Assembly: GCA_036266995.1 (NCBI GenBank)
Contig: DATAWX010000166.1
Location: forward strand, 5,996-69,995
DNA length: 64,000 bases
Origin: GCA-003244245 sp036266995
GTDB taxonomy: Bacteria > Actinomycetota > Actinomycetes > Mycobacteriales > Pseudonocardiaceae
Reading direction: 5' to 3'
A program made the position numbers and the translations under genes. Under the pieces are notes generated by a model. That model saw only the letters and a list, made by a program, of their open reading frames with translations, was not told the origin of the DNA and ran no database searches. This document shows, one piece after another, positions 8,889 through 18,209 of the stretch (its first letter is position 1; every line of letters begins with the position of its first letter).

Positions 8889-9171
8889 GGCGGCTCCTCT
8901 CGTCAGGGGGTCACTTATTCTACCTTGACCCTGACCGCAGACCCCTCACCAACCCACTACGCCACTGATGATCGACTAGAAGGCCGACGCCGTGGGGGAG
9001 CTGGCCGAGGAGTCCGACGTAAGCCGTAGCGCGACACGCCGGGAACGCCGAGCAGCGCGACACACGGATGTGCGGGACGATCCTCGGCGGCTGAGGCCGT
9101 GTTGACCGGAACTGTCGGGGTAGCGCTTCATACTGCTGGCCGACCGGTTGGACTGTAGGCGGGAGGGTGCG

Positions 9172-10605
9172 GTGGCACAGCGGAATCGGGAACGACTTGC
9201 TGCGGCGGCAGCGCGTCGCCGGGCGCGTCGCCGCGCCTCGGCGGGCACCGGCAGCGCCGGACCGTGGTCGGCCGATGCGGGGTTTCCCGGAGCGTCGTTT
9301 CCCCGCGGAGAGGCTTCCGGAGTGGGACCAGGCGGAGTGGGACCCGGCGCCGCTGGGACGGGGCGGGCGCGGCCGTCGGCGGAGACGATCTCCACCGTAT
9401 TGCTCAGCGCTGCGCGCGAACACTGGGCGGGCGACACGCAGGCCGCGGCGCGCATCGGCGCGGTGGTCGCCGATAGGTGCGCCGAGACACCAGATCTGGT
9501 CGCGGCCGCGGTCCGGGGCGCGGTGACCCCGCTGATCACCGCGGCGTGGGAACGTGGCTGGACACCCGAGGACCTTCACCAGGTGGCTCGACGGCGGCTG
9601 GATGCCCCGGGCGGCAGCTACCTCGTCGATGCGATCGCCGACGAGTCCGTGCGCTACGCCAAGGCCACCGTGCCGCAGCGCTGGCAGGAGGACCTGCGGC
9701 AGATCGGAGCGCACGTGTGGTGGGAACCCGCCCAGACCGGAGGTCATCTCCAGCAGTGGACCCGGCGGCGCGGATGCAGCCTGGCCGAGGCGCTCACCAC
9801 GGTGATAGAGGTGCTGGCGACGTTGCTGGCGCTGCCAGCGCTGCCCAGGACCATGCCGCCACCCGGTTCGGCCGTGGCCGCTGCGCCGCCGCGGCGCGGA
9901 GTTGACCAGAAGATGCTGGCCCGGGTTCGAGCGCTGCTGGCCAAGGCAGAGTCGACCACGTTCCCCGACGAGGCCGAGGCGCTGTCAGCCAAGGCGCAGG
10001 AGCTGATGAGCCGGTACTCCCTGGAACGGATCGTAATAGACAGCGCCGCCAGCCCGGGTGCGGATCCTCACCCCGCAGCAGCCCGAAGGCTGTGGCTGGA
10101 CAACCCCTACGTGGCAGCAAAGGCGCTGCTGGTGGGCGCGGTTGCCGAGGCGAACCGGTGCCGGACCGTGCTGTCGGAAGGGCTGGGGTTCACCACCGTG
10201 CTCGGCGACGAGGTCGATCTGGAGATCGTTGAGCTGCTCAGCACATCGCTGCTGGTCCAGGCGACCAGGGCGATGGTGTCAGCGGGTAGCCAGATCACCC
10301 GCACCGGGCGGTCTCGGACCCGCTCGTACCGCCAGTCATTCCTGATCGCCTACGCGACCCGGATCGGCGAACGGCTGACCACCGCGCGCGACGTGGGCGC
10401 CGCCGCGGTGGCCGACCCGGCGCGGCTGTTGCCGGTGCTGGCCGCTCGGGAGCAGGTCGTCGACGAGCTGTTCGAGTCGATGTTCCCGCGGTCGGTGTCG
10501 CGCTCGTACAGCGTCGGCAACGCCGCCGGGTGGCACGCCGGCCGTGCCGCTGCAGACCTCGCCGTACTCGACACCAGGCGCGCAGTGCGCTCAGCAGGCA
10601 GCTGA
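9172..10605 (+). CDS. DUF2786 domain protein
   Basis: The product is 477 residues from the GTG at 9172, which follows a GGGAGGG sequence (a TTG at 9148 is also open). The N-terminus is very rich in Ala and Arg. A central segment, DQKMLARVRALLAKAESTTF and onwards to KAQELMSRYSLE, is the DUF2786 signature, found in actinobacterial and phage proteins of unknown activity. The remainder is largely helical. The C-terminal third holds a region with several Arg/Ser-rich turns (SRTRSYRQSF). No catalytic residues can be named. It is convergent with the MurJ-like gene, with 18 bases between the stops. Confidence 0.75.
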   Translation: MAQRNRERLAAAAARRRARRRASAGTGSAGPWSADAGFPGASFPRGEASGVGPGGVGPGAAGTGRARPSAETISTVLLSAAREHWAGDTQAAARIGAVVADRCAETPDLVAAAVRGAVTPLITAAWERGWTPEDLHQVARRRLDAPGGSYLVDAIADESVRYAKATVPQRWQEDLRQIGAHVWWEPAQTGGHLQQWTRRRGCSLAEALTTVIEVLATLLALPALPRTMPPPGSAVAAAPPRRGVDQKMLARVRALLAKAESTTFPDEAEALSAKAQELMSRYSLERIVIDSAASPGADPHPAAARRLWLDNPYVAAKALLVGAVAEANRCRTVLSEGLGFTTVLGDEVDLEIVELLSTSLLVQATRAMVSAGSQITRTGRSRTRSYRQSFLIAYATRIGERLTTARDVGAAAVADPARLLPVLAAREQVVDELFESMFPRSVSRSYSVGNAAGWHAGRAAADLAVLDTRRAVRSAGS

Positions 10606-10623
10606 CACGTGCGGCCAGCGGGG

Positions 10624-12231
10624 TCATGTCGCGGCACCAATCCGTCGCACCGCAACTCTGAGGACCAGGGCGTAGACGCCGAGAGCGACGACACCTCCGG
10701 CGGCGAGCAGCGTGAGATCTGCGAGCCGGCCGCCGGCATCGAGCTCTCGGATCCACCACATCGCGGCGGCTACCGGGACTAACGCGAGCGTGGCGACCAG
10801 CGCAGCGATCACGGCGCGGGGTTCGAGAAACCGCTCTGGGCGGATCGTCCGGCGCAGCCGGGTCAACACCGTGCCGGCTGCGGCGAGCTCACCAGCCAGG
10901 ATGACCACCACCAGCCAGATCAGTCGAGAACCGTCGGCGGGCAGGAGCAGGGCCGCAGCCGCGCCCACGAGGATCACACCGAAGGCCACCTCGCTGGCCC
11001 GGCGCGGGATGCGGTCGTCGAGCCGGGCGAACAGTGCCTGCCGGCCGAGGTCGTACACCCCGCTGACCAGCTGGGCGATCGCCACGACCGCCAGGCAGGT
11101 GGCGAGGGGACCGATCAGGGCGGCGTGCCGTAGCCCGCCGTTGGCCAGGATGTTCGCGGCCGGTGCGCAGAGCAGGGCGAGTAGCACCAGCAGCGGCAGG
11201 CTGGCGGTAACGGTGTAGGACAGGCCTTGGCGCCACGTCGAGCCGAACGTGGCGGCGTCCTCGCGATGGGCGGCGTGGGACAGTCCGGGCAGCGCAGCCA
11301 TGGCCACCGCGCGGGCGCTGACGTAGGACAGTGAAAACAACATGGTGTGCGACAGCTGCACTACGAAGACACCACCCGGCACTGTGCCGGCGAGCGCGAG
11401 CAGCACGTACATCCCCGCGGCCGGCCACGCTGCCACGCCGACCGAACGCACCAGCCTGCGGATGATCGCGCGGGCCTCGGGGTCTTGCCGCCAGCGCATC
11501 GACGGACGGGTCAGCAAGCCCACCCGCGCGGTGCCGAACAGCTGCAGCGCCGCGTGCAGCGCGACGGCTGCGGTGCTGCCCGCTCCGAGCACGATCACCA
11601 GATCGACCGGCACGCGCTGGACGTCGAGGCCGGTCCCGTAGTACCAGCCGGCCAGGATCACCACCAGGATGAGCAGGACGTTCTCCACCGTGGGCGCACC
11701 CGCCGCCAGCGCGAAGCGCCCGCAAGCCTGCTGGGCGGCGATGGCGACATGCATCAGTGCGTACAGCAGGATCTGTGGTGCGATGAGCAGGACCAGTAGC
11801 GTGGCGAGCCACAGCCCCCGAGCTCGGGCAGCCGGATCCGGGATCCCGAGGGTCAACGTCCAGGCCACCACCGGGGAGAAGATCATCAACAGCGCGACCA
11901 CCGCGCCCGAGACGGCGAGCAGCCATCCGGTCACCCTGCTGAGCAGCTCCCGGCCCCCGGCAACGCCGCTGGCACCGATGGCGCGGACCACGCCGGGCAC
12001 CAGGACCATCGCCAGCACCGGCCCGGCAATCAATACGCACACCAGGTGTGGCACGACATAGCCGGTTTGGAAGGCATTGGCGAAATAGGTCGGCCCCAGC
12101 ACCGCCCCGGTCACCACCACCCGCAGCAATCCGGTGGCTCTGCTCACCAGCCCCCAACCGGCCACGGTGACCGAGTTCCGGACAGTGGTGGAAGCTGAGT
12201 TATCGAGCGCAGCCACCGCTGAGGCAATCAC
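10624..12231 (-). CDS. MurJ/MviN-like lipid flippase
   Basis: The 535-residue product is an integral membrane protein of roughly 13-14 hydrophobic segments, beginning after a polar N-terminus with VTVAGWGLVSRATGLLRVVV. This matches the start of the MviN/MurJ branch of the MOP exporter superfamily, including the SRxTGLLR signature. These proteins flip lipid-linked precursors such as lipid II across the cytoplasmic membrane. It lacks the C-terminal kinase-like and extracellular extension of mycobacterial MviN and stands alone, so it may be a paralogue for another lipid-linked substrate rather than the essential MurJ. Confidence 0.75.
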   Translation of the reverse strand: MIASAVAALDNSASTTVRNSVTVAGWGLVSRATGLLRVVVTGAVLGPTYFANAFQTGYVVPHLVCVLIAGPVLAMVLVPGVVRAIGASGVAGGRELLSRVTGWLLAVSGAVVALLMIFSPVVAWTLTLGIPDPAARARGLWLATLLVLLIAPQILLYALMHVAIAAQQACGRFALAAGAPTVENVLLILVVILAGWYYGTGLDVQRVPVDLVIVLGAGSTAAVALHAALQLFGTARVGLLTRPSMRWRQDPEARAIIRRLVRSVGVAAWPAAGMYVLLALAGTVPGGVFVVQLSHTMLFSLSYVSARAVAMAALPGLSHAAHREDAATFGSTWRQGLSYTVTASLPLLVLLALLCAPAANILANGGLRHAALIGPLATCLAVVAIAQLVSGVYDLGRQALFARLDDRIPRRASEVAFGVILVGAAAALLLPADGSRLIWLVVVILAGELAAAGTVLTRLRRTIRPERFLEPRAVIAALVATLALVPVAAAMWWIRELDAGGRLADLTLLAAGGVVALGVYALVLRVAVRRIGAAT

Positions 12232-12554
12232 CGCCGGGCGCTCCCAGGTAGTATCTGGCTCACGTCGCCGTCTTCCCTCCGTACAGGCCCGTCGGCGAGA
12301 ATCTCCGCGACACGAGGCCCTAGGTCGCGCGACGTTAAATTACAAAGAACGGGAGCCGGATTAAACTCGCCATGGGTTGTGCTGCGTTGATCGGCGCGAC
12401 GATGACGGTGAGCGGTGCAAAGTGATCGGTAGCGCCGATCAGGTTTGTGGAATTGCTTACGCGGAACTTACATCGAAAGAGTGAGGCGTGCCGTCGGAAT
12501 GCCATGAATGACGCGATGGGCCGGATTCGACGACGGTGCTGGGGAGCCCGTCTA
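12232..12554. other. Non-coding gap upstream of MurJ-like gene
   Basis: About 320 bases lie between the MurJ-like start and the end of the minus-strand MarR gene. The sequence around 12325-12365 is locally AT-richer (TTAAATTACAAAG) and is the likely promoter region for the MurJ-like gene, but I cannot define -35/-10 boxes with confidence. No gene or RNA is recognisable. Confidence 0.4.
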
Positions 12555-13022
12555 TCACTCTTTCGGGGAAGACTTTACGTCGAGAGCGGCCAGCAGCGCG
12601 CGCAGTGCCGGCAGCGCCCGGGCAATCGCCTGACGATCGTCGGAGGGGAGCGCTGCCATCGCGCCTGCGACGAGGTCAATGCGAGCGTGGCGCCAGGCTG
12701 CTAATCGCTGTGTCGCCGCCTCGGTCAACGACAACCGCGCAGCGCGGCGATCCTCGGGAGCGGTATCGCGCACCAGCATCCCTAGGTCGATGAGTTGGTT
12801 GACCAACGTGCTCACCGAGTTGGCCGCCAGGTGCAGAGCACGCCCTGCCGGCGCGATCCCGATGCCCGGCTGCTTCTCAATGACCTGGAGCAGTTCCACC
12901 TGCGCGCCCCGTAACGGCGGTCCGGGCACTGTCGACCGCAGCCTCCGGCGCACCAGACGTCGCAGCGCAGCGATGGTCGTCATCAGCTCATCGCCCAGCG
13001 CAGCCGCATCAGGGGTGGTCAC
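12555..13022 (-). CDS. MarR family regulator, copy 1
   Basis: From the GTG at 13022 the product is 155 residues, the normal MarR length. The winged helix-turn-helix includes LLQVIEKQPGIGIAPAGRAL and NSVSTLVNQLIDLGMLVRDT, followed by DRRAARLSLTEAA, the wing. MarR proteins bind palindromes as dimers and usually repress nearby transporters or enzymes until a ligand binds. Its closest relative is the gene at 13122-13583, which points the other way; long DNA blocks are identical between them. The 99 bases between the two starts must contain both promoters. Confidence 0.85.
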   Translation of the reverse strand: MTTPDAAALGDELMTTIAALRRLVRRRLRSTVPGPPLRGAQVELLQVIEKQPGIGIAPAGRALHLAANSVSTLVNQLIDLGMLVRDTAPEDRRAARLSLTEAATQRLAAWRHARIDLVAGAMAALPSDDRQAIARALPALRALLAALDVKSSPKE

Positions 13023-13121
13023 ATCGGCAGAGTAGCTCTCAATGAGATGCTTTGCTGGACCAGCGCCGCTGACTGCGGGGCGAACAGGAACGTGCACAAG
13101 GAGTAGAGCTATCGTCGTCAC

Positions 13122-13583
13122 GTGACGAGCCTTGATCAGACTGTGCTGGCCGAGGAGCTGATGACGACCATGGCCGCACTGCGACGCCTGGTGCGCCGGA
13201 GGCTGCCATCGGCGGTGCCGGGACCGCCGTTACGGGGTGCGCACATCGAGCTGCTGCAGGTCATCAAGAAGCAGCCGGGTATCGGGATCGCGCCGGCAGG
13301 GCGTGCTCTGCACCTGGCGGCCAACTCGGTGAGCACGTTGGTCAACCAGCTCATCGACATCGGCATGCTGGTGCGCCAGACCGCACCCGACGATCGGCGT
13401 GCCGCGCAGTTGTGGTTGACCGACACGGCGACACAGCGCTTGGCGGCGTGGCGTCAGGGCCGCATCGACCTCATCGCGAGCGGCGTGGCCGGGCTTCCGT
13501 CGGCCGATCGTGAGGCTCTCAGTCAGGCGGTGCCGGCATTACGTGCGCTGCTGGTCGCTCTCGACACGGAGGAGGGGCGATGA
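13122..13583 (+). CDS. MarR family regulator, copy 2
   Basis: The 153-residue product is nearly identical through the DNA-binding core to the divergent copy 1: LLQVIKKQPGIGIAPAGRAL, NSVSTLVNQLIDIGMLVRQT and DRRAAQLWLTD. The recognition-helix region differs at only one or two positions, so both proteins probably bind the same operator and may form mixed dimers. It converges on the fused ABC exporter gene, with only 19 bases between the stops. Together with copy 1 it is the best candidate regulator for the exporter cluster that follows, though this is inferred from position only. Confidence 0.85.
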   Translation: MTSLDQTVLAEELMTTMAALRRLVRRRLPSAVPGPPLRGAHIELLQVIKKQPGIGIAPAGRALHLAANSVSTLVNQLIDIGMLVRQTAPDDRRAAQLWLTDTATQRLAAWRQGRIDLIASGVAGLPSADREALSQAVPALRALLVALDTEEGR

Positions 13584-13602
13584 CTGCTCCGCTCCCGATT
13601 CA

Positions 13603-16600
13603 CTAGACGACCGCGTGTGTGTCGCGGGACCCGGAACCGCCGACGAGTTCGAATGTTCTCCACATCGACGCGTACGTGCCGTCGGCGGCGAGCAGTTGCT
13701 CGTGGGACCCGACTTCGGCGATCTGGCCCCGGGCCAGCACGACGATCCGATCGGCGGATCTTGCGGTCTGCAGGCGATGTGCGATGACGATGGTCGTGCG
13801 GTGGTGCGCGACCCGCTGCATCGCTTGTGCCACCCGCGCCTCGGTGACGAGGTCCAGGTTGGAGGTCGCCTCGTCGAGCAGCAGCACGGTGGGATCGATG
13901 AGTTCGGCTCGGGCCAGCGCGACCAACTGCCGCTGCCCGGCCGACAGCGAGCGGCCGCGCTCGACAATGTGGTGCAGGTAACCGCCGGGCAGGGCGGCGA
14001 TGAAATCGTGTGCGCCGATCGCGCGGGCGGCGGCCTCCACCTCGGCGTCGGTGGACTCGGGCCGGCCGTAGGCGATGTTGTCCCGGATGGTCCCGGTGAA
14101 CAGGAAACCCTCCTGTGGCACGTAGCCGAGTTGGCGGCGAAATGAGCGCAGGTCCAGCGAGCGCAGGTCGTACCCGTCCACCCGGACACTGCCCTGATCG
14201 GGGTCATAGAAGCGGGCGAGCAGTTTCATCACGGTCGACTTGCCCGCGCCGGTCTGCCCCACGATCGCCACCGTCTCTCCCGCCGCGATCCGCAGGGTGA
14301 TGCCGCGCAGCGCCTCGGGTGGCTTAGCCGGTGGGCAGGGCGGCGCGGGATAGGAGAAGCGCACGCCGTCGAGAGCGAGCTCACCACGGAACCGGCCGGC
14401 AGGTTCGGGTCGCTCGGCGGGCGGGGTCAGCGTGTCCAGCCGCATCAGCTGGCCGATCCGGCTGACCGAGACCCGGGTCTGCTGCCAGGAGTCGAACACC
14501 TGGGACAGCTGCTGGATCGGCGAGAAGAACATGTCGATGTAGAGCAGGAAGGCGATCAGCGCGCCCGTGGTGAGCTGCCCGGAGGCAATCAACCCTGCGC
14601 CGACGCCGAGGACGATCGCGTCCGCCCCGGCGGAAAGGAACTGTACGAAGGGGAAATACGTGGCAACGAGTCGCTGCGCGGCGACACGGGCCGCGAGATA
14701 GTCGTGACCGAGTCGGTGGAATCGTGCGCTCGTCTCGTTCTCGTGGGTGAAGGCCTGCGATTCGCACACCCCGGACAGGCTCTCCTGGAAGTCCGCGTTG
14801 ACGATGGCGATCCGTTCCCGCGCGAGGTCGTAAAGGCGGGCCGCCTTGCGGCGGAAGATCATCGTGGCGATCGCGAGCGGGACTACGACGGTGAGCGTGC
14901 ACAGGCCGAGCTCGGTGTTGATCAGCACCAGTGCGACGCCGACTCCCACGAAGGTGACCAGTGAGACCAGCGCGGCGAGCAGCCCGTTCTCGATGAGCGA
15001 CTCGAACTGGTCCACGTCGGTCGTCATCCGGGTCATGATCCGGCCGGCCATCTCACGTTCGTAGTAGTCCAGCGAGAGCCGTTGCAGCTGGGCCCAGATC
15101 CGGATCCGCAGTGACAGCATGATCCGTTCGGCGGCGCGGCCGGTGACGAAGGTCTCGCCGACCTGGTCGATCAGGTCGGCCAGGGTGACGATGAGGAAGA
15201 TCGCGGAGGCTGCGAAGAGCACGGCCTGTGAACCGGCCGACACGCCGTTGTCGACGCCCTCCTTGATCAGCACCGGGCCGGCCAGCCCGGCCAGCGCGTC
15301 GAGGATCACCAGCACCAGGCCGACCAGCAGCGGCCGGCGAAACTCGCGCAGCAGCCCTGCCAGCCGGAAACCCCGGTCATGCCGCGCTTCCCGGTCGATG
15401 TCCACGGTCGGGAAATCCCGCACCGGTGGTAGCGCGGCGACCCGGGCCAGCAACTCGGGAGTCGGAGCGAGGTTGAGGCGCCAGCCGCTTCCGCCGCCCA
15501 GGCCCGGACCGATACTGGGCGCGCCGATCGTGCGCACTGTGGTGCGCGCGGTGTCCGTGGCCGGTTGGCCGCCGGTCCAGGCTGAGTCGGTGCGACCGTC
15601 GGCGCCGCCGGAAGCGGACAGCATCGCGAGTGCCTCGATCCGGTCGCCGACCTGTTCCGCGCGGTGCTCCTCAAGGCCGGACAGCAGGGTGCGGTAGATG
15701 GCGCTGCGGGTGACGAGTTCCTCGTGCGTGCCCTCCTCCACGACCCGTCCCTGGTCGAGCACGACGATGCGGTCGGCCAGGTGCAGCGTGGAGCGGCGGT
15801 GCGCGACCAGCAACGTCGTCCGGTTGGCCAGCACACCCAGCAGGGCGTCGTGCACGGCCTGCTCGACCTTGGCGTCGATGGCGCTGGTGGCGTCGTCGAG
15901 GATCAGGATCCGCGGATCGGCCAGGACAGCCCTGGCCAACGCGATGCGTTGGCGCTGGCCGCCGGACAGGGTCAGGCCGCGCTCGCCGATCATCGTGTGG
16001 TAGCCGAGGGGTAGCTCCTCGATGAAACCGTGCGCCTGGGCGACCCGGGCGGCGTGCCTGATCTCGTCGTCGGTCGCGTCCGGGCGGCCGTAGCCGATAT
16101 TCGCCCGCACCGTGTCGGAGAACAGGAATGTTTCTTCGAAGGCCACGCCGACCTGGCGGCGCAGCGATTTCAGCGTCACGGTGCGCAGGTCGTGCCCATC
16201 GACGAGAACCGCACCGGAGTCCGGATCATCGAAGCGGGACAGCAGCATCGCCACCGTCGACTTCCCGGCGCCGCTGGGCCCGACGATCGCGACCCGTTCA
16301 CCGGCGGCGACATGCAGGTCGAAACCGTTCAGCACCGGGGTGCCCTCGCCGTAGCCGAAGTGCACGTCGGCGAAGGTGATCTCACCACGCAGCTCGGGCA
16401 GGGTCACCGCGTCCGGGGCGTCGGCGATGGCCGGCGGGAGGTCAAGGAGCTGGAAGATGCGTTCTACCCCAGCCCTGGCCTGCTGGGCGATGGTGAGGAT
16501 GCCGGCGAGCTGCCGGGCCGGCGCGACGAACTGGGCGACATAGGTGGAGAACGCGAGGAACGTGCCGAGCGTGATCTCGTGGTGCAACGCCAGCCACCCG

Positions 16601-17325
16601 CCGAAGGCCAGGATGGCGACCTGGCCGATCGAGGGAACCGCCTCCAGCAGCGGCTGGTAGCGGGCCTGGAGCCGAACCGCGCGCATTCGTGCGCCGTAGA
16701 GCGACGTGGAAGCGTCGACGACGCGGCCGAGTTCTCGGTCTTCCTGGCCGAAGGCCTTCACCACGCGCACGCCGTTGACGTCCTCGGCCACAATCTGCGC
16801 GACGTCACCCTCGCGCTGCTGGCCGTCCCAGGTCGCCGGGAAGACCCGCCCGCGCATCCGGTAGGAGATCGCGAACAGGACCGGTGCGACGACCAGGCTG
16901 ACGATCGCCAGCAACGGGGACAGGGCGAACATGACCCCGAGCGAGAGCACCAGGAGCAGCACGTTGCCGCTCATGATCGGTAAGTAGTTGAGCAGGCCTT
17001 GCACGAGCATCGAATCGGAGCTCGCCCTGGCCACGAGTTGGCCGGTCGGCATCCGATCGAGGTTGGCCAGATCCATCGTCTGCAGGTGATCGTGCATGGC
17101 GTTGCGCAGGTCGTACTGCACTTCCAAGCCGACCCGGCCACCCCGGTAGCGGCGCAGGTAGGTGAACCCGAACCTGGCGACCCCGACCACGACCAGCAGC
17201 GTCAACCAGGGCCACAGCGGCGAGTCGCGGCGCACGATGACCCCGTCGACGATCTGCCGCGCGATCAGCGGCACCAGCGTCTGGCACGCGCTGCCGAGCA
17301 CCGCACCGGTCAGCGCGAGCACCAC
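13603..17325 (-). CDS. Fused two-unit ABC exporter (TMD-NBD-TMD-NBD)
   Basis: The 1240-residue product contains two complete ABC-exporter halves. Half one has about six membrane segments, Walker A GPSGAGKST, signature LSGGQRQRIALARA and Walker B ILILDDATSAID. Half two (from about residue 640) has GQTGAGKST, LSAGQRQLVALARA and VLLLDEATSNLD. The first site has Asp in place of the catalytic Glu after Walker B, the asymmetry usual in heterodimeric multidrug exporters, here in one chain. A Gly/Ser/Thr-rich linker (about 570-640) joins them. The first usable start (GTG, 17325) leaves out a good-looking in-frame extension upstream. It is transcribed with the DrrAB-like genes. Confidence 0.88.
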   Translation of the reverse strand: MVLALTGAVLGSACQTLVPLIARQIVDGVIVRRDSPLWPWLTLLVVVGVARFGFTYLRRYRGGRVGLEVQYDLRNAMHDHLQTMDLANLDRMPTGQLVARASSDSMLVQGLLNYLPIMSGNVLLLVLSLGVMFALSPLLAIVSLVVAPVLFAISYRMRGRVFPATWDGQQREGDVAQIVAEDVNGVRVVKAFGQEDRELGRVVDASTSLYGARMRAVRLQARYQPLLEAVPSIGQVAILAFGGWLALHHEITLGTFLAFSTYVAQFVAPARQLAGILTIAQQARAGVERIFQLLDLPPAIADAPDAVTLPELRGEITFADVHFGYGEGTPVLNGFDLHVAAGERVAIVGPSGAGKSTVAMLLSRFDDPDSGAVLVDGHDLRTVTLKSLRRQVGVAFEETFLFSDTVRANIGYGRPDATDDEIRHAARVAQAHGFIEELPLGYHTMIGERGLTLSGGQRQRIALARAVLADPRILILDDATSAIDAKVEQAVHDALLGVLANRTTLLVAHRRSTLHLADRIVVLDQGRVVEEGTHEELVTRSAIYRTLLSGLEEHRAEQVGDRIEALAMLSASGGADGRTDSAWTGGQPATDTARTTVRTIGAPSIGPGLGGGSGWRLNLAPTPELLARVAALPPVRDFPTVDIDREARHDRGFRLAGLLREFRRPLLVGLVLVILDALAGLAGPVLIKEGVDNGVSAGSQAVLFAASAIFLIVTLADLIDQVGETFVTGRAAERIMLSLRIRIWAQLQRLSLDYYEREMAGRIMTRMTTDVDQFESLIENGLLAALVSLVTFVGVGVALVLINTELGLCTLTVVVPLAIATMIFRRKAARLYDLARERIAIVNADFQESLSGVCESQAFTHENETSARFHRLGHDYLAARVAAQRLVATYFPFVQFLSAGADAIVLGVGAGLIASGQLTTGALIAFLLYIDMFFSPIQQLSQVFDSWQQTRVSVSRIGQLMRLDTLTPPAERPEPAGRFRGELALDGVRFSYPAPPCPPAKPPEALRGITLRIAAGETVAIVGQTGAGKSTVMKLLARFYDPDQGSVRVDGYDLRSLDLRSFRRQLGYVPQEGFLFTGTIRDNIAYGRPESTDAEVEAAARAIGAHDFIAALPGGYLHHIVERGRSLSAGQRQLVALARAELIDPTVLLLDEATSNLDLVTEARVAQAMQRVAHHRTTIVIAHRLQTARSADRIVVLARGQIAEVGSHEQLLAADGTYASMWRTFELVGGSGSRDTHAVV

Positions 17326-17387
17326 GTTGCGCCGATGGTTGAGCAGGTAGCCGGCCAGCCGCCGGATCCATCCCGGCTTGCCGGTGA

Positions 17388-18209
17388 TCAGCGGGCTAAC
17401 CGGGCGAGCAGGGCGGAGGCGATTACGATCATGACCGCGGAGGCCAGGATCAGCACGCCGAAGTCCAGTCCCAGTTCAGCGGGGACGCCGATGAGCAGGC
17501 CTCTGAGAGCGTCGACCTCGTAGCCGAGCGGGTTGATGTGGTTGAACGCCTGCAGCCAGCCGGGCATGAGGTTTACCGGGTACAGCGCACTGGAGCCGAA
17601 GAACAGTGGCATGGTGATCGCCTGCCCGATGCCCATCAGCCGGTCGTGGGTGAGTACCAGTCCCGCGATCGTGATCGACAGGCAGCAGAAGAAGCTCGAG
17701 CCGAGGATCACCGCGGCCGCCATGGCCAGCAGCTTGAGGGGGTTATCGGTCAGTCCCACGCCGAGCAGCGCGGCGAGCACCAGCACCACGAGGGCTTGGA
17801 CCAGGGCGCGTACCGACGCGGCGAAGGCTTTGCCGGTGACCAGAGCGATCCGTGGGGTCGGGGTGACCATCAGCTTGGTCAGCACTCCGGCGTCGCGCTC
17901 CCAGATGATCTGGATGCCGTAGAAGATCGCGACGAACAGCGCGGACTGGGCGAGGATTCCGGGTGCGAGGTAATCGAGGTAGGGCACGTTGCCGGTCGGG
18001 ATGGCCCGCAACCGGGTGAACGTCTCACCGAAGACCAGCAGCCACAGCGCCGGCTGGATCGCCCGGGTGATCAGCTCGGTGCGGTCGTGGCGCAGCTTCT
18101 GCAGTTCGACCAGGCACATGGTGCCGATCCGGGAGAGCACCAGGCGGGGTAGACCGATCGGGACTGATTCACCCCAGCCGGTGAGCGGTACGGCGAGTTG
18201 CTCGGACAT
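17388..18209 (-). CDS. ABC-2 type exporter permease (DrrB-like)
   Basis: The product (273 residues from the ATG at 18209, preceded by GAGAGG) has six hydrophobic segments and the ABC-2 permease pattern. After the first helix it reads YLDYLAPGILAQSALFVAIF, and towards the end GSSALYPVNLMPGWLQAFNH followed by INPLGYEVDALRG. DrrB-type permeases pair with one ATPase to export drugs or lipids. The gene overlaps the ATPase gene upstream by 41 bases and is followed at 62 bases by the fused ABC exporter, so all three are probably co-transcribed. Confidence 0.87.
   Translation of the reverse strand: MSEQLAVPLTGWGESVPIGLPRLVLSRIGTMCLVELQKLRHDRTELITRAIQPALWLLVFGETFTRLRAIPTGNVPYLDYLAPGILAQSALFVAIFYGIQIIWERDAGVLTKLMVTPTPRIALVTGKAFAASVRALVQALVVLVLAALLGVGLTDNPLKLLAMAAAVILGSSFFCCLSITIAGLVLTHDRLMGIGQAITMPLFFGSSALYPVNLMPGWLQAFNHINPLGYEVDALRGLLIGVPAELGLDFGVLILASAVMIVIASALLARLAR

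Noticed and set aside
8889..9171. Attachment site for the serine recombinase
   Set aside because: The gap is in the right place, but no paired core sequence was found on the other side of the locus, so no att site can be called.
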